Of a stretch of DNA of 44,540 nt, positions 40,192-44,540 are shown piece by piece. The position numbers and the translations under genes are program-made. The stretch is from Lentzea kentuckyensis (GTDB lineage Bacteria > Actinomycetota > Actinomycetes > Mycobacteriales > Pseudonocardiaceae). Positions within the stretch are counted from its first letter, which is position 1. Every line of letters begins with the position of its first letter. Location of the stretch: assembly GCF_002150765.1 (NCBI RefSeq), contig NZ_MUYM01000020.1:47589-92128 (forward strand), given 5' to 3'. The notes under the pieces are model-generated. The model had not been told where the DNA came from. It ran no database searches and saw only the letters and a program-made list of their open reading frames with translations.

Positions 40192-41231
40192 GCTTGTCTG
40201 ACGAGGCGTCGCACTCGCTCGTCGGCGTGATCAGGATGCCGGACCAGGCGCAGAGCCCTGGCCGCGCGATCCTCAAACGCGTCGTCGGTGCGATGGGGGC
40301 GCTGCTGCTCGCGGTGCTGATCGTCTACCTGGACCGCGACGGCTACCGCGACGTCAACGAGGACGGCGTCTCGCTGCTCGATTCCTTCTACTACGCGACG
40401 GTGTCTCTCTCGACGACCGGCTACGGCGACATCACGCCCGCGTCGTCGTCAGCGCGGCTGATCAACGTTCTGGTCATCACGCCGTTGCGCGTCCTGTTTC
40501 TGATCGTGCTGGTCGGCACGACACTCGAAGTTCTCACCGAGCGCTCCCGGCAGGCGTTGCGCATTCAGAAGTGGAGGCGGATCGTGCGTGACCACGTCGT
40601 GGTCGTCGGCTACGGCACGAAGGGGCGGTCGGCGGTCGCGGCGCTGCTCGGTGACGGTGTCGAGCCCGGCTCGATCGTCGTCGTGGACACCGTGCAGGAG
40701 GCGCTCGACGCCGCGTCCGCCATCGGGCTCGTGACCGTGCACGGTTCCGGCACGCGCAACGACGTGCTTCGTGTCGCCGGCGCGGCCCGAGCGCGTGCGA
40801 TCGTCGTTGCCCCGAACCGGGACGACACGGCCGTGCTGGTGACGTTGACCGCCCGCGAGCTCGCGCCCAAGGCGCAGATCGTGGCGTCGGTGCGGGAACG
40901 GGAGAACGAGCACCTGCTGAAGCAGTCCGGTGCCGACTCGGTGGTCGTGTCGTCGGAGACCGCTGGTCGGCTGCTGGGCATGGCCACGGCGACGCCGTCG
41001 GTGGTGGCGATGGTGGAGGACCTGCTCACACCGGACGCTGGTCTCGCGATCGCGGAGCGGGACGTCGAGAAGAGCGAGATCGGCGGGTCGCCGCGGCACC
41101 TGCCCGACATAGTGCTGGGTGTGGTGCGGGGCAAGACGCTCTACCGGGTGGACGCTCCCGAGGCGGACGCGATCGAGCCGGGGGACCGGCTGCTGTACGT
41201 CAAGAAGGTGACTCCTCCCGGCGAGGAGTGA
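40188..41231 (+). CDS. Potassium channel with RCK/TrkA-N domain (Rv3200c-like)
   Basis: A 347-residue two-TM channel. TM1 is about residues 32-47 (GALLLAVLIVYLD), the selectivity filter is TTGYGD (76-81), and TM2 is about 95-115. A cytoplasmic RCK domain follows with the nucleotide motif VVVGYGTKGRSAV, ending in a TrkA-C-like region (VLGVVRGKTLYRVD). It should be a homotetrameric K+ channel gated by a bound nucleotide or ion. It corresponds to Rv3200c, which follows adnB in M. tuberculosis (recalled); here three genes intervene. The ATG at 40188 overlaps the peptidase stop. A strong terminator (41242-41269) follows. Confidence 0.92.
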   Translation: MSLSDEASHSLVGVIRMPDQAQSPGRAILKRVVGAMGALLLAVLIVYLDRDGYRDVNEDGVSLLDSFYYATVSLSTTGYGDITPASSSARLINVLVITPLRVLFLIVLVGTTLEVLTERSRQALRIQKWRRIVRDHVVVVGYGTKGRSAVAALLGDGVEPGSIVVVDTVQEALDAASAIGLVTVHGSGTRNDVLRVAGAARARAIVVAPNRDDTAVLVTLTARELAPKAQIVASVRERENEHLLKQSGADSVVVSSETAGRLLGMATATPSVVAMVEDLLTPDAGLAIAERDVEKSEIGGSPRHLPDIVLGVVRGKTLYRVDAPEADAIEPGDRLLYVKKVTPPGEE

Positions 41232-41241
41232 CCGGCGAACT

Positions 41242-41269
41242 GGGGGCCACCTGGTGTCAGGTGGCCCCC
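41242..41269. terminator. Strong hairpin terminator
   Basis: GGGGGCCACCTG (41242-41253) and CAGGTGGCCCCC (41258-41269) form a perfect 12-bp stem with loop GTGT, 10 bp after the channel stop codon. There is no T run. Confidence 0.75.
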
Positions 41270-41372
41270 GCGGTCACGAGTTCCCAATGTGTGACGACAG
41301 AACCGGTCGGGCAGCGTAACGGCAGCTCAGAGCCATTGGGGCGCGTTGACCTCTGCGCAGAACGGTTCGGCG

Positions 41373-41825
41373 TCAAGAAATTGAACCCTGCCGGGGACTG
41401 GGCAGGACCGCCGGCGCTCGCAGAGGCGCGTAGCGGAAGAGAAATGCGTAGAAGCCGCCTGCCAGGGCCGCCATGCAGAGCAGCAGCGCGGTGAGCCGGC
41501 GCCCGACCGGTAGGCCGGCGGGGACCGAGGAGGCGGAGGAGACCATGTCGTTGCCGGTCGTGACGATCTCGACGGTCTCGCCCTTGCTGTGGCCGCAACC
41601 GTCCAGTTTGGCCTGCTTCTTCTGGCCGCCGGCGTCCCATTCGACGGTGTCCATGCCCTGGCCGCACGCGCCGGTCTCGACGACGGTCGCGGCCACGGGT
41701 CTTGGGGGTTCTGCGGCGCCGAGCACCTTGGCGGGCACTAAAAGCGCGACCGCGACCCCGATCCCGACCAGTCCGACGACCAGCAGGATGAACACCCATC
41801 TGTCCGGGCTTCGCGGAACCGCCAC
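41373..41825 (-). CDS. Hypothetical two-TM membrane protein
   Basis: A 150-residue protein (GTG start) with membrane segments at about 10-32 (WVFILLVVGLVGIGVAVALL) and 108-130 (LTALLLCMAALAGGFYAFLF). The loop between them carries two cysteines (GACGQGMD and DGCGHSKG) that may form a disulphide outside the cell. The family is not recognised with certainty. Its start lies 43 bp after the stop of the secreted protein at 41869, on the same strand, so both could share a transcript. Confidence 0.7.
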   Translation of the reverse strand: MAVPRSPDRWVFILLVVGLVGIGVAVALLVPAKVLGAAEPPRPVAATVVETGACGQGMDTVEWDAGGQKKQAKLDGCGHSKGETVEIVTTGNDMVSSASSVPAGLPVGRRLTALLLCMAALAGGFYAFLFRYAPLRAPAVLPSPRQGSIS

Positions 41826-41868
41826 ACTGCGATGTTCGCAGACGCGGCGGCCCGCGTGGAGCCCAGGT

Positions 41869-42438
41869 TTACTTCGGCAACTGACGTAGCTGCTCGACCT
41901 TGATGGTCTTGCCGTCGGCCACGGTCCCGGTCACGGCGACGAGGTCACCGTTCTTCGGCTTCTCGCTCACGGCCGACAGGTCGAGCGGCGTCTGCAGTCC
42001 GTCCACCTGCACCAACGTGGCGTTGTTGCCGTTGACGTCCTTGATCGTGCCGCGCTCGTTGGCCTTGGCCAGCGCCACGTTGAGCGCCTTGCCGTCCTTC
42101 ACGCGCACGGTCACGCGCTGGTCTGCCTTGAGCCCGGCGAGGTCGCCGCCGCGCAGCTTCGTGGAGCCGTCAGTGGTCAACGACACCTCGCTGCCGTCGT
42201 CCTTGGTGATCGTGAGCTTGCCGGTCTCGACCGACTTCACCCGTCCGACGACGAGCGTGCTGTCCTTCAGCTTCGCCTTGTCGGGACGGCCGTGGCCCGG
42301 CTTCCCGGGGTGGCGTTCCGCGAACGCCGTGTTCGGCGCGCTGTCGTGGCCTTCGGCCGCCGTCGCGACCGCGATGCCGCCGACGGTGAGCCCGACGGCC
42401 GCGACGATGGCGCCGGCCCACGCTGATTTCTTCGACAT
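41869..42438 (-). CDS. Secreted DUF5666-like protein
   Basis: A 189-residue exported protein. Residues 1-28 form a signal peptide (MSKKSAWAGAIVAAVGLTVG, ending ATAAEG). A charged His/Lys/Pro segment follows, then two or three short beta repeats of the DUF5666 type (LVVGRVKSVETGKLTITKDD; ERGTIKDVNGNNATLVQVDG; GDLVAVTGTVADGKTIKVE). Their function is unknown, probably an OB-like fold at the cell surface. It is divergent from the response regulator at 42519. Direct repeats at 42460-42481 suggest that regulator controls it. Confidence 0.78.
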   Translation of the reverse strand: MSKKSAWAGAIVAAVGLTVGGIAVATAAEGHDSAPNTAFAERHPGKPGHGRPDKAKLKDSTLVVGRVKSVETGKLTITKDDGSEVSLTTDGSTKLRGGDLAGLKADQRVTVRVKDGKALNVALAKANERGTIKDVNGNNATLVQVDGLQTPLDLSAVSEKPKNGDLVAVTGTVADGKTIKVEQLRQLPK

Positions 42439-42459
42439 GGGGCACAGCGTGCGCGCGCA

Positions 42460-42481
42460 ATCTGAGCGTGAGCTGAAGGCG
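42460..42481. promoter_or_regulatory. Candidate OmpR-type direct repeats
   Basis: CTGAGCGTGAG (42460-42470) and CTGAAGGCGAG (42471-42481) are 11-base direct repeats matching at 8 positions, the spacing typical of OmpR/PhoB-type dimers. They lie between the divergent starts of the DUF5666 gene (42438) and the response regulator (42519). Confidence 0.5.
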
Positions 42482-42518
42482 AGTCGCCCGAAGTCCGGAT
42501 GATCAGCAGAATGGTGAG

Positions 42519-43187
42519 GTGTCCGCCAGGGTGTTGGTGATCGAGGACGCCGAGGCGATCGGCGCCGCGGTGTCGTCCGCGTTGCGCGAGTCCGGGTACG
42601 AGGTGCAGCACCGGCTGGACGGGCGCCAGCTGGAGGCCGACCTGGGGAGGTTCCGCCCCGACCTGGTCGTGCTCGACGTGATGCTGCCCGGCCGTGACGG
42701 TTTCCAGCTGCTCGAGGTGATCCGCCGCGCGTCCGGCGCCGGCGTGGTCATGCTGACCGCGCGCGACGGCGTGCCGGACCGGTTGCGCGGGCTGTCCGGC
42801 GGCGCCGACGACTACGTGGGCAAGCCGTTCGTACTGGCCGAGCTGGTGGCGCGGGTGTCCGCGGTGCTGCGTCGCCTCGGCCGGACGCCCTCGACGGTGC
42901 AGGTCGGCGACCTGGTGGTGGACGCCGATGCGGGCGTGGTGATGCGCGCTGACCAGGCGATCGAGCTGACCGCGACCGAGCTGCGGCTGCTGGTGTACTT
43001 GGCGGCTCAGCGTGGGCGGGTGGTGTCCAAAACGCAGATTCTCACGGCCGTGTGGGGGTACGAGGACTACGACCCGAACCTCGTCGAGGTCCACATTTCC
43101 GCCGTGCGTCGAAAGCTGGAGGAGCACGGGCCACGGCTCGTGCACACCGTCCGTGGCTTGGGGTATGTGCTGCGGGCTGACGAATGA
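42519..43187 (+). CDS. OmpR-family response regulator
   Basis: A 222-residue response regulator. The receiver domain starts ARVLVIEDAEAIG, the phosphorylation site is Asp53 (LVVLDVMLPG), the switch Thr is in VMLTARDG and the conserved Lys in VGKPF. The C-terminal winged helix (about 127-220) includes LTATELRLLVYLAAQRGRVV and the recognition helix NLVEVHISAVRRKLE. GTG start. The stop overlaps the kinase gene by ATGA, so they form an operon. Target genes probably include the divergent DUF5666 gene (inference from direct repeats). Confidence 0.93.
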   Translation: MSARVLVIEDAEAIGAAVSSALRESGYEVQHRLDGRQLEADLGRFRPDLVVLDVMLPGRDGFQLLEVIRRASGAGVVMLTARDGVPDRLRGLSGGADDYVGKPFVLAELVARVSAVLRRLGRTPSTVQVGDLVVDADAGVVMRADQAIELTATELRLLVYLAAQRGRVVSKTQILTAVWGYEDYDPNLVEVHISAVRRKLEEHGPRLVHTVRGLGYVLRADE

Positions 43188-44446
43188 GTTTGAAGACGGT
43201 GTCCCTGAGGCGTCGGGTTGCGGTTTCTGTGCTGCTGGTGCTGTTTCTGGTGCTGGTGGCGTTGGTGATCGCGGTGGACCGGACGTTCGAGGGGCAGTCC
43301 AACAAGGACGTCGACCTGGTGCTGCGTGACGCTGAGACGCGCGCGGCGGGGATGATGATGCGCGGGCAGTCGCCGCGGGACGTCGTGCGGCAGCTGACCA
43401 AGCGGAACGTGCACGTCACGGTCGAGCTGGCGAACGGGAGCCGGTTCGGGGACGCGCCCGAGGAAGGGCCGTTCCAGCGCAAGAACCAGGTGATTCGCGG
43501 GGCCAAGTTCACTTTTTATGCGGACACCGAGGCTATTTCGCAGGCCCAGGTTCGGTTGCGGAAGCTGCTGATCATGCTGGGGATCGGGGCCATCGTGGTC
43601 ACCGGGGTGTTGATGATCTGGGTGGTTCGGCGGGCTCTTGCGCCCTTGGATGCGATGACCTCGTTGGCTCAGGCGATTGCTGCTGGGCATCGGGGTGGGC
43701 GGTTGAATCCCTCCCGGACTGATACCGAACTGGGGCGCACTGCTGCTGCCTTTGACGGGATGTTGGATTCGTTGGAGGGGTCTGAGCAGCGGACCCGGCG
43801 GTTTGTCGCGGATGCCGCTCATGAACTGCGGACGCCGATCACCGGGGTTCAGGCAGTGGCTGAGGCTCTGGTGCAGGCTCCTGTCGACTCGCCTGATCGG
43901 GATCAGATGTCGTTCCTGCTGGTGCGGGAGGCTCGGCGGGCCGGGCGGTTGGTGGACGACCTGCTGGCTCTTGCCCAGTTGGATGCCGGGTACGAAATGC
44001 AGCGGGAGGCTGTCGACCTGTTGGGGCTGGCTGAGGCTGAGGTTGCTCGGACTCGGTATGTGGCGCCGGATTTCGACATCGCCGCTGATGGGGTTTCGGT
44101 GGTGGTGCTTGGGGATGGGCAGCGGTTGGCTCAGGTGCTGGCGAATCTTGTGGACAACGCTCGGCAGGCCAGCGGTGCGCAGGGAACCGTGCGGATTCGG
44201 GTGGATTTGACCGGGTTCACCGTGTCCGACAACGGGCCTGGGGTTCCGGAGGCTGAGCGGGAGCGGATTTTCGACCGGTTGGTTCGGTTGGATGACGCTC
44301 GGGATCGGCGGTCCGGGGGGTCTGGGTTGGGGCTCGCCATCGCTCGGGGGGTTGTTCGGGCTCACGGTGGGGATTTGACCTGTGAGCCGTCTGATGGCGG
44401 GGCGGTTTTTCGGGTTGCGTTGCCGCAAATGCAGTCGCCTGGGTGA
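43184..44446 (+). CDS. Sensor histidine kinase
   Basis: A 420-residue membrane kinase: TM1 about 12-32, a small extracytoplasmic sensor of roughly 90 residues, TM2 about 127-148, HAMP (RRALAPLDAMTSLAQAIAAG), H-box with His213 (ADAAHELRTPITG), and ATPase boxes NLVDNARQAS, SDNGPGVP and GGSGLGLAIARG. It is the partner of the overlapping response regulator. From about 43550 the codons shift to many T-ending third positions (GCT, GTT) unlike the upstream genes. The remaining 94 bases after the stop (44447-44540) show no feature. Confidence 0.93.
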   Translation: MSLKTVSLRRRVAVSVLLVLFLVLVALVIAVDRTFEGQSNKDVDLVLRDAETRAAGMMMRGQSPRDVVRQLTKRNVHVTVELANGSRFGDAPEEGPFQRKNQVIRGAKFTFYADTEAISQAQVRLRKLLIMLGIGAIVVTGVLMIWVVRRALAPLDAMTSLAQAIAAGHRGGRLNPSRTDTELGRTAAAFDGMLDSLEGSEQRTRRFVADAAHELRTPITGVQAVAEALVQAPVDSPDRDQMSFLLVREARRAGRLVDDLLALAQLDAGYEMQREAVDLLGLAEAEVARTRYVAPDFDIAADGVSVVVLGDGQRLAQVLANLVDNARQASGAQGTVRIRVDLTGFTVSDNGPGVPEAERERIFDRLVRLDDARDRRSGGSGLGLAIARGVVRAHGGDLTCEPSDGGAVFRVALPQMQSPG

Positions 44447-44540
44447 GGGTGCGTTTGCTTCCATCGGTGGGTGGACGTCGACGTGGTGGTGCAGTGGGTT
44501 CGGACTGAGTGGACGAAGCAGTCTCGGGGTGGGGCTGGGG

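Overview
The window is about 70% GC, packed with genes that often start with GTG and overlap by a few bases. It comes from a high-GC actinobacterium. Order and content fit the Mycobacteriales/Pseudonocardiales lineage, and a Lentzea-, Saccharothrix- or Amycolatopsis-like genus is my best guess (inference). No rRNA, tRNA, CRISPR array, integrase or transposase was seen.

The backbone matches, from memory, the M. tuberculosis Rv3200c-Rv3208A neighbourhood: DUF3107 (117-341), TetR (3137-3766), DUF3152 putative metalloprotease (4886-5878), moeZ (5958-7130), TIGR02569 kinase-like protein (7219-8016), alkyltransferase-like protein (18382-18699), adnA and adnB (31123-37718) and a TrkA-type ion channel (40188-41231). 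Three accessory blocks interrupt it.

Block 1 (406-3096): a TetR regulator with DUF4873, divergent from an AurF-like diiron oxygenase and an alpha/beta hydrolase, with GTAAC-type operator repeats between them.

Block 2 (8086-17532): nitrate assimilation. A molybdopterin nitrate reductase and its FAD/[2Fe-2S] partner come first, then narK, then nirB-nirD-hemD/winged-helix-cbiX, whose genes all overlap by 4 bp. The last two make siroheme precursors for NirB. Repeat-rich DNA and a truncated Scr1-type regulator follow (17533-18265).

Block 3 (18835-29927): the most unusual part. A four-gene divergent module (secreted alpha/beta hydrolase <- P450 <- | -> PF04672 SAM methyltransferase -> PAS-GGDEF-EAL protein) occurs twice in direct tandem, A at 18835-24341 and B at 24398-29927. 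Both copies keep the same order, spacing, ribosome sites and recognisable promoter blocks, while the proteins have diverged. The GGDEF and EAL domains of both copies have lost key catalytic residues, so I infer a regulatory rather than enzymatic role. A secreted GH18 protein with a DasR-type operator follows.

The right end (37720-44446) holds an unknown protein, a DoxX-like protein, an M20 peptidase, the ion channel, two envelope or secreted proteins and an OmpR-type two-component system. A nested palindromic repeat (349-403 and 18747-18801) lies beyond gene ends at two distant places.
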